Source: a virus. Taken from it: 46,492 nucleotides of DNA. Below the pieces are notes generated by a model. It did not search any database and had not been told where the DNA came from. It worked only from the letters and a program-made list of their open reading frames with translations. Positions 8,393-16,449 of the stretch are shown here, piece after piece. Position numbers and translations under genes: made by a program. The stretch's first letter is position 1. Each line of letters opens with the position of its first letter. The stretch spans positions 1-46,492 of the IMG/VR virus record IMGVR_UViG_3300049216_000331. One strand, given 5' to 3'.

Positions 8393-9465
8393 TATCCGCC
8401 CGCCGCCGCCGCGGCTTCATACGAGCCGTACATCGAGGCGGCATCGCCCATCGACGCGTTCTGCTGCCCGACTGCGTTGCCATAGACCGAACCGTAGATT
8501 GAGTTCGCCGCGGTGCCGAGGTTGTTGATCGAACTCTGCACGCCGGTATTCGGCCCGTAGGAATTGAGATAGGCCGTGAGCAGCGTGTTCGCTTCTCCGG
8601 TTCCCGAGGAGTAGAGCTCGTTGAGGTAGTTGTTGTAGTTGCTCTCGTTCGATCCGAGCGCGGTCGCGTAGTAGTTCTCGTTCGCTGTGTTCGCGGTGTT
8701 CGCGATCCCAGCGTTCGTGCTGCTCATGCCGGTGAGCTCGTTTGCGTTGAACTCGCCCGTCGCTTGTCGGTTCGCCTGGTTCTGCGTGATGTCACCCTGC
8801 ACGTACCCGGCCTGCTGACCGATCGCCGCGGCGTTCATTCCAGCAAGCGTCGCGCCCTGACTCTGCGCGAGCTGATTGGAGAGATCACCGGCCGCGCCCG
8901 AGGACGAGATGCCGCGCGCCGCAAGCGAGTCTTGCAGGTTGGAATCTTGCGTCTGGAACGTCGGCGCGAGCGATGCGGCGTTGGCGCTCTCCTCTTGGTT
9001 GAGGTACGCCTGGTTGTACATGGGATTGACCGTCGCGGCTTGCGTCGTCGTGGCTTGGCCGTAGGTCGGGCTCACGCTCGGGAGCGCGCCGAAGTCTTGC
9101 ACCGGAAGCGGCGCCAAACCGTTGAGTGCGGAGGCGTTGATCTGGTTTGCAGGACCGCCGCTCACGGGCGCCGCGGTTGCTACCGTGCCGGTGTTGTTGC
9201 CGCCCGCCGCGGGAGTCGCGCTCGTCGTAGGCGCGTTGAGCGGCGTCGAGTTTCCGTTCGCACTCGGCCCGTAGTCGGGCATGTAACCATACTGGCCCTG
9301 CGCCCACGACTCGTAGTTCGCTTGCGATCCAAGCGCATCGGTCGCGTTGCCGCTGCTCCAGTTGGAACCGTTCCACGGGTCGATCGTAGAATCGTTCGCG
9401 CCGGTTGCCTCGTCGTACGCGCCGATGGATTGCGAGAGCGTCGGATCGAGTTGTGCGGTTGCCAT
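8392..9465 (-). CDS. internal virion protein (Asn/Ala/Gln-rich)
   Basis: 357 residues, very rich in Ala, Asn, Gln, Ser and Thr with little charge. The C-terminal half is predicted helical with repeated NxxN/NxxY patterns. This composition is typical of small ejection or core proteins preceding the muramidase-containing internal virion protein in podoviruses. It ends in a small-residue tail, SYEAAAAAGG. Assignment rests on composition and position; no catalytic motif. Confidence 0.6.
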   Translation of the reverse strand: MATAQLDPTLSQSIGAYDEATGANDSTIDPWNGSNWSSGNATDALGSQANYESWAQGQYGYMPDYGPSANGNSTPLNAPTTSATPAAGGNNTGTVATAAPVSGGPANQINASALNGLAPLPVQDFGALPSVSPTYGQATTTQAATVNPMYNQAYLNQEESANAASLAPTFQTQDSNLQDSLAARGISSSGAAGDLSNQLAQSQGATLAGMNAAAIGQQAGYVQGDITQNQANRQATGEFNANELTGMSSTNAGIANTANTANENYYATALGSNESNYNNYLNELYSSGTGEANTLLTAYLNSYGPNTGVQSSINNLGTAANSIYGSVYGNAVGQQNASMGDAASMYGSYEAAAAAGG

Positions 9466-9466
9466 G

Positions 9467-9838
9467 CTACATCGGCGCCCCGGAGTTAGCGGAGCGCGCG
9501 ACGGGCTGCGTCGATGTACGCCCGCCGGAGAACGCGTTCGCGGGGACGAGCTGCTGTGGCGCAGCCGGGGCGACGGGGGCTCCGTTCGCGGCCACCGTGG
9601 CAGGCTGCGTTGGGGGCGGCGTTACGGCTGCGGGCGCGGTGAGCGTCTGGGGCGCGGGCATCGCGTTCCCCGCAGCGATGTAGGGGTTGGCGCCGAGCCC
9701 TTGAATCGCACCGCGCTCTTGGCCCTCGGAGGTGTTGACGTAGTTCTCGGCCTGCTGGATGTCTTGCTGGGAGATCGCCTCGGACGCCGACGCGGCCTGC
9801 GATGCCTGCTTTGAGGGCGAGCTGAAAAGCGAGCTCAT
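9467..9838 (-). CDS. hypothetical structural protein
   Basis: 123 residues. The N-terminus is Ser/Ala/Gln-rich (MSSLFSSPSKQASQAASASE), then a helical stretch and a Pro/Ala-rich C-terminal half. Tightly packed between the acetyltransferase-like gene (ATGA overlap) and the Asn-rich virion protein (1-base gap), so probably a virion component or assembly factor. No family recognised. Confidence 0.6.
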   Translation of the reverse strand: MSSLFSSPSKQASQAASASEAISQQDIQQAENYVNTSEGQERGAIQGLGANPYIAAGNAMPAPQTLTAPAAVTPPPTQPATVAANGAPVAPAAPQQLVPANAFSGGRTSTQPVARSANSGAPM

Positions 9839-10233
9839 GGCTGAAACTCCTTGGCGAGCACTTCGGCGACGACGGTGTATCCGCGTCGCTCGAGCACGTT
9901 CTTGTGGCGGGGGTTATCGAGGCGGACAATGCCGCCGAGCTTGAGCACGACGCCGCGCTCGCGTGCGAGCCGCGCCATGAGATCCTCCATCCAGTCGGCG
10001 AGCGTCTGGAGACTGGCGATGCCCTCGCGCGTACGCTCGCACCAGAGTTCATCGACGACGAACCCGTGCGTCGTCTCGCGCAGGAGGCAGAACCCCCGCA
10101 CGCGATCACCGTCGCGCACGACCGTTCCGTGCGCGCCCGGCGAATAGTGCCAATTCGGTTGGCCGTTCTCGCGCGCGATGCGAATCATCTCGGCCGCATC
10201 GTCGGGGCGCAGCGCGTCGATCGTGGCACTCAT
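9835..10233 (-). CDS. GNAT-like N-acetyltransferase
   Basis: 132 residues beginning MSATIDALRPDDAAEMIRIA. Ordered elements fit the GNAT fold: N-terminal strand-helix, central strands (RVRGFCLLRE, FVVDELWCE), a helix after the acetyl-CoA site (ASLQTLADWMEDLMARLARE), and C-terminal strand-helix-strand with NPRHKNVLERRGYTVVAEV. The usual Q/RxxGxG/A loop is only weakly recognisable (ERTREGI). GNAT genes inside podovirus tail clusters are known; the substrate cannot be inferred. Both ends overlap neighbours by 4 bases. Confidence 0.75.
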   Translation of the reverse strand: MSATIDALRPDDAAEMIRIARENGQPNWHYSPGAHGTVVRDGDRVRGFCLLRETTHGFVVDELWCERTREGIASLQTLADWMEDLMARLARERGVVLKLGGIVRLDNPRHKNVLERRGYTVVAEVLAKEFQP

Positions 10234-10547
10234 CCGACGAGGATGCTCGCAACGGTCGCGGTGAGCGATCGACACACGAACGAGAGCGGCGTCGTCGAGG
10301 CCACATCGGCGGCTGTTTGGTAGACGATGTTGCCGGTGCTCGAGTTCATCGTGAGACACCCCGAAGGTTTGCGCGGGAGCTGAATCGGCACGGCCGTTGC
10401 GCCGGTTCCGATCGCGTAGCCGACGCGGCACCAGAACGATCCGATCGGCGTGTTGTCAACGAGCGGGGTCGTCAAAGGCAACCCCACCGCTTGCGTGGCG
10501 CGTAGGGCCTGGTTTGCGATCGCGAGCGCTTGCCCGATCCCAGCCAT
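10230..10547 (-). CDS. small virion-type protein
   Basis: 105 residues beginning MAGIGQALAIANQALRATQA, followed by a beta-rich Thr/Ser/Val region (LTTPLVDNTPIGSFWCRV...). Probably a small structural or fibre-associated protein, judged by composition and location in the tail gene block. First minus-strand gene after the plus-strand pair at 10629-11038; about 70 bases separate it from that divergent promoter. No family recognised. Confidence 0.6.
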   Translation of the reverse strand: MAGIGQALAIANQALRATQAVGLPLTTPLVDNTPIGSFWCRVGYAIGTGATAVPIQLPRKPSGCLTMNSSTGNIVYQTAADVASTTPLSFVCRSLTATVASILVG

Positions 10548-10592
10548 AGGGCGGTTGCTTCCCTCTCGGCCAGCATGATTCCGCCGATCGCC

Positions 10593-10621
10593 TTGACAGA
10601 TGCCTCATTGTGAGTTATGTG
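10593..10621 (+). promoter_or_regulatory. sigma70-like promoter for the Arc-like repressor gene
   Basis: TTGACA at 10593-10598, exactly 17 bases, then TATGTG at 10616-10621. Transcription would start around 10628-10629, at the ATG of the Arc-like gene, so the mRNA may be leaderless. An in-frame upstream ATG at 10617 lies inside the -10 element and therefore could not be used from this promoter. Confidence 0.6.
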
Positions 10622-10628
10622 TGAGGCG

Positions 10629-10769
10629 ATGCTCCTCCTCAAGTTTTTCCGCATCCGCATCCCTGCCGCCGCACACGCAGCGATCGTTGTGCGCGCGCAG
10701 AAGAACCACCGCTCGATCAACGCAGAGATCGTCGCGATGCTCAAAGCTCAACTCACCGAGGAGAACTGA
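10629..10769 (+). CDS. Arc-like ribbon-helix-helix DNA-binding protein
   Basis: 46 residues: MLLLKFFRIRIPAAAHAAIV followed by VRAQKNHRSINAEIVAMLKA and a short tail. The order beta-strand (FRIRIP), helix, turn with NHRSINAEI, helix is the Arc/MetJ ribbon-helix-helix pattern. Such proteins bind operators as dimers or tetramers. It is plus strand within a minus-strand late operon, has its own promoter, and overlaps the next ORF by one base (TGATG). It could repress late genes or its own pair. An antitoxin role is possible but no recognised toxin is adjacent. Confidence 0.75.
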   Translation: MLLLKFFRIRIPAAAHAAIVVRAQKNHRSINAEIVAMLKAQLTEEN

Positions 10770-11038
10770 TGCCTCGTAAACCCACGCTCCGCGCCGTGCC
10801 AACGAAGCACACGATTCCGCCCGAAACGATCGCCGAAAAAGTCGAGAGCGCCGAGCGCAAACTGACGCGCGAGAGCTACGAAAAAAAGCTCACCGCGTGG
10901 GCGGCCGAACTCGAACGGCACCGCACGATCGCGCGCGAAGCGCAGACGAACATCGACCGCTGCGAAGGCGGTATTCTCGCCGTGCGTTTGCTGCTCGATG
11001 AACTCAACGCAGCTAAGAAAGCCGCCAGCACGCCCTAG
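10769..11038 (+). CDS. coiled-coil hypothetical protein, partner of Arc-like gene
   Basis: 89 residues, highly charged, with a long helical/coiled-coil region (residues about 20-80). Starts at ATG overlapping the TGA of the Arc-like gene, so it is translationally coupled. Ends in a 4-base convergent overlap with the fibre gene on the other strand. Function unknown. It could be a partner of the repressor or a small moron protein. Confidence 0.65.
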   Translation: MPRKPTLRAVPTKHTIPPETIAEKVESAERKLTRESYEKKLTAWAAELERHRTIAREAQTNIDRCEGGILAVRLLLDELNAAKKAASTP

Positions 11039-12375
11039 CTGCCGACCGCGATCCACGTATACGGCGAGCCGTTCGTCACCTGGATGGTGAAGTACGAGCC
11101 CGAGCCGTTACTCACAAGGTTCTGCGAGCCCGTCGTGCCCACCGTGACCGCGTACGACGCTGCGCTTGAGAACACGGCGCTGCCGGAGAGCGTGATCGTC
11201 TGCGAGCCGCCCGTGCCCGTGCCGCTGCCGATGACGATGTGCGTTGACGCGCCACCGGATACGCCGTTCTGACTGTAGACCGGCGGCACATATCCTAGCG
11301 TCGATGAATTACCCTTGACGGCGAGTGCGCCCGTGTTCGAGAGGGCCGCGAGTTGCGTGCCAGCGTTGTTGCCACTCCAAGAAAAACCGCCCGCGCCGTC
11401 GTTATTGAAATAGTTGCCGTACGGGCCGAAGAAAACGAAACCCGACGACCCCGCTCCGGTCCCGTTGCGCGACACGTGAATATCGCCGTTCGGAACGTCG
11501 AACGCGCCCGTGATGGAAGTGCCGTTGTTCGAGATCGACGCCGACGCGATGAGCTTTCCGGTGACGGTGAGCGGTCCGCTGGCGGTCGCAACGCCCGATG
11601 TGGTTTCGCCGAAGTCGAGTCCGAAGTGCGCTCCGGTGCCGCCGAGCCACAAACCGCCCGACGACGCGCCGCTGCTGCCGTATACGTCGCCGCTGCTGCC
11701 ATACGTGAATCCGCCCGTCGTGCCGCCGACGACCGATCCGCCAGCTAAAAAGGTACCGGGGATCGACAACGCGCCCGCGTCGGTGAGCGTGAGGATTTGC
11801 GTCGTAAACGCGCTGTTGACGATCCCGAATTGCCCGCTCGAAACGCGCAGATACTTGTTGGGCGTCGGTGCAGCGCCCGTCGTATCCGTTAGTTCAAGCT
11901 GGAACGCCGAGCCGAGAGCGGCGATCGTTGCGGCACCGGATTGAATCGAGCCCGAGACGTTAATCGAACCGCTCTGCTGCGAACTCGGTGAGAGTTGCAC
12001 GTAGCCCGACGTGCCGCCGAAGATCGGGGCTTGCGCGGTATGCAACACGCCCGACGAATCGACCCACACTTCTTTCGTGCCGCCGCTTGTGAGCGTGATG
12101 TCGAAGATGTCTACCGACTGACCCGCAACACCGGAAACCGTGAGCGGCACTTGCCCCGACGCGCCGGGATAGAACGTGTAGCCGAACGATCCGCCGAACG
12201 TTGCCTGCCCCGTCGAGAGCGGCTTGAGCTGAGATGCGTAGAACCCGAGCGATCCGACGTTCGTGTTGTCGATGTTGTTGACCGCGGTGACGACGGCCGC
12301 GAAGTCAGCGTTGACCTGCCCCGATTGCGCGGTCGTTCCCGGCGTGAACGAATAGGGGATCGCCAAAGTCGACAT
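11035..12375 (-). CDS. tail fibre / receptor-binding protein
   Basis: 446 residues. The N-terminus (IPYSFTPGTTAQSGQVNADF, then AAVVTAVNNIDNTNV) is the characteristic start of many phage tail-fibre proteins, probably the virion-attachment part. The rest is Gly/Ser/Thr-rich beta-repeat sequence, and the C-terminus (SYAVTVGTTGSQN...WIAVGS) resembles fibre-tip domains. It should determine host adsorption. Immediately follows the tail protein gene at 12376. Confidence 0.8.
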   Translation of the reverse strand: MSTLAIPYSFTPGTTAQSGQVNADFAAVVTAVNNIDNTNVGSLGFYASQLKPLSTGQATFGGSFGYTFYPGASGQVPLTVSGVAGQSVDIFDITLTSGGTKEVWVDSSGVLHTAQAPIFGGTSGYVQLSPSSQQSGSINVSGSIQSGAATIAALGSAFQLELTDTTGAAPTPNKYLRVSSGQFGIVNSAFTTQILTLTDAGALSIPGTFLAGGSVVGGTTGGFTYGSSGDVYGSSGASSGGLWLGGTGAHFGLDFGETTSGVATASGPLTVTGKLIASASISNNGTSITGAFDVPNGDIHVSRNGTGAGSSGFVFFGPYGNYFNNDGAGGFSWSGNNAGTQLAALSNTGALAVKGNSSTLGYVPPVYSQNGVSGGASTHIVIGSGTGTGGSQTITLSGSAVFSSAASYAVTVGTTGSQNLVSNGSGSYFTIQVTNGSPYTWIAVGS

Positions 12376-14019
12376 CTAGGTTCTTCCTCTCTGCGAGTAC
12401 ACGCCGGTGCCACCGGACCAGATCCACGGCGCGAGCGGTGAGCTCATGCTCACGCCAAACGCAAACGACTCACCTTGAATACCGGGGAAGTCGATGCGCG
12501 ATGAGGGTGAGCCGAACGGAACGAACGTCGAGAGCCCGCCCCACGCGGCTTGATCCCAAAGCGATCCGGCCGTATCCCACATGAGCGATGTGAGCGACGT
12601 GACGGGGTTCGTCGTCTCGGCGTTCTGCGTCGAGAGACCGTAGTCGGTCGACACGGTGAACACCGTCGAGAACGTGCCTGAGACCAAGAACTCCGGGTAG
12701 AATCGTTGCAGCGCCTTGTTCGTTCCGGGCACGCCGAGCTTGAAGTATTTCGATTGCGCCTGCGCATAGACCGGCGTCGTGCCGTCGTACACCGCGGTCG
12801 TCGTCGAGGGTGGCACGTAGTCCCACGTGTACGCCTGCCCGCTCGTCGCCGAGCCCGCAAGACACCCGTAGGGGCTTGGATCATTCGGTGCATCGAGCAG
12901 CACCATCGAGGAGAGGCCAGGCGTCGTCTGCGCGACCGTCCACGCGTTGAGGTTGAGGTCGTAAACGAGGATCGTGTTCGGCAGCGTCGCGTTCGAGCAG
13001 TAACCAAGATGGAGGCGGTTGTTGTAGATGCACGACCAGGAGAGCCCGCGATTCCCCGTCATCGCATATCCCGGCGTGAACGGATCGTCGAGGATCCACG
13101 GCTCGACTTTCACGGAAGTCTGCGTCGGTACGGTCTGCGCGTTGAACGTGTAATGCGCGTTGCGCCCGAGCCAATAGACGACACCGTTCGCGGAGATCAT
13201 CGTGCGCCCGGCGGTGACGCCATCTTGGAACGGAACGTCTTGCAAGAAGAACGTCGAGGGTCCCGTTCCAAAGAGCACGCTCACGCCTTGGTTGCGACCG
13301 ATGACGAGCGTTGCCGTTGCGCCCGTGCCCTGCGCGACAAGACCCGTCACCGGAGCCGAGAGCACGAAATTGCGATACGCGGGCAGCGATTCCATCGAGG
13401 CGATGATCCCGTCGCCCGTGCCAAAGATCTGATTGGGGAACGCGGGGATGCCGCCGAACCAGAGAATGCCGTTGACAACCGCGCACCACGACGCGCCCGA
13501 CGCCTGACTCCATCCACTCGGCGTGTAGAGGTTCGTTCCGTCGTAGATGTACGGGCCGCCGACGCCCGTGCAGATCACCGTGCAGTCGGTGAGCCCACTC
13601 ACGAAGTTTGGATCGTTCGGGTCTTGGATGCGCGCGAACGTCGCCTGCGTCGATCCGTTGCCGATCGAGCCGATCGTCGTGGGTGAGCCGCTCGATGGAA
13701 TCGAGTAGAGCGTTCCGTTGAATTGACCGAGGACCGCGTTGACCTCCGCGATCGACGTGCCGTTCTTGACCGTCTGGTAGAAACGATCGAGGATCAACTG
13801 CCCCGTGCCGGAGATCGCCGTGCCGTACGTCGCCATGCCGTTGCGCATTTGGAACGCTCCGTCAGGCCGCAAGTAGCCCTGGAACGCAACGGTGAGGTCC
13901 TCATCGCCAACGAGCTGCGGCGCGGCCTTGACGTTGAGCCCACCGCGGAAACCGTAAAAGCCGAACTCGAGTGAGTCGGCTTCGCCGGTTTGAAGTTTGC
14001 CGAACGTCTTGATCGCCAT
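12376..14019 (-). CDS. tail tubular / nozzle-type or stabilisation protein
   Basis: 547 residues beginning MAIKTFGKLQTGEADSLEFG. The N-terminal FYGFRGGLNVKAAPQLVGDE pattern and subsequent beta-rich sequence with Trp/Tyr-containing blades resemble podovirus tail-tube-B/nozzle or head-stabilisation proteins, which begin with a statement such as GGLN. It follows the adaptor gene and precedes the fibre, the usual order. The exact part cannot be fixed from sequence alone. Confidence 0.6.
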   Translation of the reverse strand: MAIKTFGKLQTGEADSLEFGFYGFRGGLNVKAAPQLVGDEDLTVAFQGYLRPDGAFQMRNGMATYGTAISGTGQLILDRFYQTVKNGTSIAEVNAVLGQFNGTLYSIPSSGSPTTIGSIGNGSTQATFARIQDPNDPNFVSGLTDCTVICTGVGGPYIYDGTNLYTPSGWSQASGASWCAVVNGILWFGGIPAFPNQIFGTGDGIIASMESLPAYRNFVLSAPVTGLVAQGTGATATLVIGRNQGVSVLFGTGPSTFFLQDVPFQDGVTAGRTMISANGVVYWLGRNAHYTFNAQTVPTQTSVKVEPWILDDPFTPGYAMTGNRGLSWSCIYNNRLHLGYCSNATLPNTILVYDLNLNAWTVAQTTPGLSSMVLLDAPNDPSPYGCLAGSATSGQAYTWDYVPPSTTTAVYDGTTPVYAQAQSKYFKLGVPGTNKALQRFYPEFLVSGTFSTVFTVSTDYGLSTQNAETTNPVTSLTSLMWDTAGSLWDQAAWGGLSTFVPFGSPSSRIDFPGIQGESFAFGVSMSSPLAPWIWSGGTGVYSQRGRT

Positions 14020-15024
14020 CTACTGCCAGCCGCCAACGCCCCATCCCGGGCTCGGATACCCGCGCGCAACGATGTCGCGGACCTGACCGTGCTTGGGCGC
14101 GGTGCGACGCGTGACCGTCGTTTTCAAGTCCTCGAGAATCTCTTTGAGCTGCGGCTCGTAGATCTGCATCGCTTCACCGCCGCGACCGCGCGACTCGAGC
14201 ACGCGCGCACACGTCCAGAGGATGACGGCCTCCTGCATCGCGGGGTCGAGGTTCGTCATCGTGCCGTTCTGTGTGCCGCTGTTCGTGAGCGTCCAGAGCG
14301 TCGGGCGAGCGCGGTAGTACACGTTGAGCTGCCCGACCATCGCCGAGGGGTAGAGCTGCATCTCGAGCACGCCGCCCTGGTCGCGATAGATGAGGTACGC
14401 CGTGGGCGGCCCGAAGCCGACCGCCGGGAAACCGCCCGCGAAATCCATGAATTGCGCCTGGTCGAACGGCTCCATCGGATAGACGAGAGCGCCTTGCGAT
14501 GTCGGCGGTCCGGTCGACCATGAGCAAGAGAGGATGTCTTGCACATCGTTGTTGAGCGCCTGGATCGCCTGGTTGTTGATCGTCGGGTAGGTGCCGATGA
14601 GGCGGATGCCGCCGAGGCGACGTTCGATCTCCGTCACGCCACGGTTGAGAAGCGTGAGCATGTTGGTGTTGTTCGGGAGCGAGGGCTCATTGGTGACGAG
14701 TTGCACCATCGCAATCGCCGCGAGTGCCGTGTAACCCGTGAACACGTTTGCATCCTGCGGCGCAAGAGAAACGATGAGATACGCAACGTCACCGGATACG
14801 GAATCGGTGATCGTAACGTTGATCGTCTCGAAGGCAACCGAGGATGCAGCAACCGTCCAACTCTGCTGCGTAGCTCCGTTCGCGGTTTGCGTGAAGGTCA
14901 AGAACCCCGACGGGCTCGCGGCGAACGTCGGGGTTGTGAGGTCTCCGGCCGTCGAGAGCAGATTGATCGTCGTCGAGCTGCCGGGTGCAAGCGCGATCTG
15001 CTGCGGGAGGCAATACAGGCTCAC
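14020..15024 (-). CDS. head-tail adaptor-like protein with Ig-like N-terminus
   Basis: 334 residues. Residues about 1-90 are beta-rich and Thr/Ser-rich, resembling an Ig-like domain. From about residue 95 onward it becomes helical (LVTNEPSLPNNTNMLTLLNR, GVTEIERRLGGI) with TYPTINNQAIQALNNDVQDIL, resembling the helical adaptor/head-completion proteins between portal and tail tube of podoviruses. The C-terminus is basic, ending in a Gly/Trp-rich tail. The role is inferred from fold-like pattern and gene order. Confidence 0.55.
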   Translation of the reverse strand: MSLYCLPQQIALAPGSSTTINLLSTAGDLTTPTFAASPSGFLTFTQTANGATQQSWTVAASSVAFETINVTITDSVSGDVAYLIVSLAPQDANVFTGYTALAAIAMVQLVTNEPSLPNNTNMLTLLNRGVTEIERRLGGIRLIGTYPTINNQAIQALNNDVQDILSCSWSTGPPTSQGALVYPMEPFDQAQFMDFAGGFPAVGFGPPTAYLIYRDQGGVLEMQLYPSAMVGQLNVYYRARPTLWTLTNSGTQNGTMTNLDPAMQEAVILWTCARVLESRGRGGEAMQIYEPQLKEILEDLKTTVTRRTAPKHGQVRDIVARGYPSPGWGVGGWQ

Positions 15025-15203
15025 GTCTTGCGCGCTCGCTTCCGAGCGCTTTTGCGCCCCTCGCGTTTATTCTTTAGGGCGATTGCAATCGCCTGACGCT
15101 GCGCGCGCTTCTTGCCGAATCGCTTGCGCGTGTGCGCGTACGTCTTGCCGGTTTTCAGCTCGCGAATCGACGCGCCGCCATCCTGGCCTTTGCGGAGCGG
15201 CAC
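15021..15203 (-). CDS. small highly basic protein
   Basis: 60 residues with a Lys/Arg-rich C-terminus (KNKREGRKSARKRARKT) and a central RELKTGKTYAHTRKRFGKKR segment. Resembles small DUF6496-like basic proteins, though this is only by eye. The stop overlaps the start of the adaptor gene. Likely to bind nucleic acid or the packaged DNA. Compare the 33-residue basic protein at 20713-20814. Confidence 0.6.
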   Translation of the reverse strand: MPLRKGQDGGASIRELKTGKTYAHTRKRFGKKRAQRQAIAIALKNKREGRKSARKRARKT

Positions 15204-15207
15204 GCCA

Positions 15208-15480
15208 TCACCGGATGCGGGTGAATACGTTCACCGGCCAGGCCTGGGTCCCCGAATACTGATTGCCGATGTTCGGCGTCGTGTTGACGCTCGTCGTGAG
15301 CGAAGGCGTCGCGGCGGCGTTGAGCGTCGCGTAGTACGCGTTGCCGAGCGCGTTGATCGCCGCGCACAGATCGGAGATGAAGTAGTAGGGGTCCTCGTAG
15401 ACCCCGTTCGCGATGTTGTTCTGGATCGCCGCGGCGATGTTGAGCGCGCTCTGCGCGAGAGCTCCGGTCGTGGTTGCCAC
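15208..15480 (-). CDS. hypothetical head/tail protein
   Basis: 90 residues, Ala/Asn/Thr-rich and largely helical (MATTTGALAQSALNIAAAIQ...). No cysteine motif beyond a single Cys and no membrane segment. Lies 3-4 bases from both neighbours inside the head-tail joining block, so a small connector or virion component is likely. No family recognised. Confidence 0.6.
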   Translation of the reverse strand: MATTTGALAQSALNIAAAIQNNIANGVYEDPYYFISDLCAAINALGNAYYATLNAAATPSLTTSVNTTPNIGNQYSGTQAWPVNVFTRIR

Positions 15481-15483
15481 GCG

Positions 15484-15765
15484 CTACTCCTCTTCATCTT
15501 TCGGATGGCGGCCATCCCAAAGTGGATCGTGATACTTCAACATGCGCTTGTCGACGGTGCGCACGCCGTGGGGCGCACCGACGTGCGCTTCTTCGCGATT
15601 GAGCCCCTGCACCGCTTTGAACGGCGTCGAGACGTGGATCGCTTGCGCGAAGGGGGTGCTGCACGGATCGGCATTGAGCAACGACCCAATAGGGCGGGTG
15701 TCGGGTGGAACCTCCGGCAACCGCCCTACCAAGACCGCAGCCACTCGCCGAGACCGATCAGCCAC
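15484..15765 (-). CDS. hypothetical protein
   Basis: 93 residues with GTG start, Pro/Arg/Val-rich N-terminus and acidic C-terminus (WDGRHPKDEEE). Located between the 221-residue capsid-region protein and the 90-residue protein, with 2-3 base gaps. Probably a minor structural or assembly protein. Not recognised. Confidence 0.6.
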   Translation of the reverse strand: MADRSRRVAAVLVGRLPEVPPDTRPIGSLLNADPCSTPFAQAIHVSTPFKAVQGLNREEAHVGAPHGVRTVDKRMLKYHDPLWDGRHPKDEEE

Positions 15766-15767
15766 GA

Positions 15768-16433
15768 TTATCCTTCGACGAGTTCGAGTGCCGTGAGGAA
15801 CTCGGTATCCGGCGAGATGGGCTCGAGCTTCTCGGTGACGCGCTCGATCTCGATGAAGCCGAACTCGTTGTCGCGTTCGACGCGCTCACCGTCGAGCGTG
15901 ACGAAGCGAATCGGCGAGTGCTTGTTGGTCATCGACGTGGCGAGCCGCATCGACTCCTCGGCGCGCTCGCGCGGATCGGCGGAGTGCATGCGATCGTAGT
16001 TGCCCATGAGCAGATCCCAGACGCCCTCGGGCACCTGGATGCGCGGCGGTGGATCGCCGGGATTCATCGCGGGCGGGATGCGGTAGACCGTGTTGTTCCA
16101 GCGCGGTCCGTAGAGTACGGGCGAGATCTTCTCGGCGTACACGTTCATGTCTTGACCGTCGGCGACGGCCTCGCGCAGCGTAGCGATGTTGTAGAGCTTG
16201 CGCAGCTCTGCGTCGGCTTGGAGCGCCTGCGCCGCACCGCGCTTGAACGACACGCCGACCTTGACGAACTTGCGCCGCACGGCGGCGGAGTGGTTGATCA
16301 AGTACACGCGCGCCTGGGGGAGCGATGCGTTGAACGGAGCCTGGAAGGACGGATCGCCCTTGCCGAGACCGAGCGGGTTCTGCTTGAGGTCGAGCAAGAC
16401 CATCGCCTTGCTCGAGGGGGTGCCGAAGGACAT
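15768..16433 (-). CDS. hypothetical capsid-region protein
   Basis: 221 residues starting at ATG 16433 (MSFGTPSSKAMVLLDLKQNP). The open frame extends much further upstream, but that extension is Arg-rich shadow of the decoration gene and lacks a start that fits. Contains PPRIQVPEGVWDLLMGNYDR and a C-terminal beta-rich segment. The position downstream of capsid and decoration genes is typical of head-completion or decoration proteins. No family recognised. Confidence 0.65.
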   Translation of the reverse strand: MSFGTPSSKAMVLLDLKQNPLGLGKGDPSFQAPFNASLPQARVYLINHSAAVRRKFVKVGVSFKRGAAQALQADAELRKLYNIATLREAVADGQDMNVYAEKISPVLYGPRWNNTVYRIPPAMNPGDPPPRIQVPEGVWDLLMGNYDRMHSADPRERAEESMRLATSMTNKHSPIRFVTLDGERVERDNEFGFIEIERVTEKLEPISPDTEFLTALELVEG

Positions 16434-16449
16434 CTCTCGGTATGCCTTT

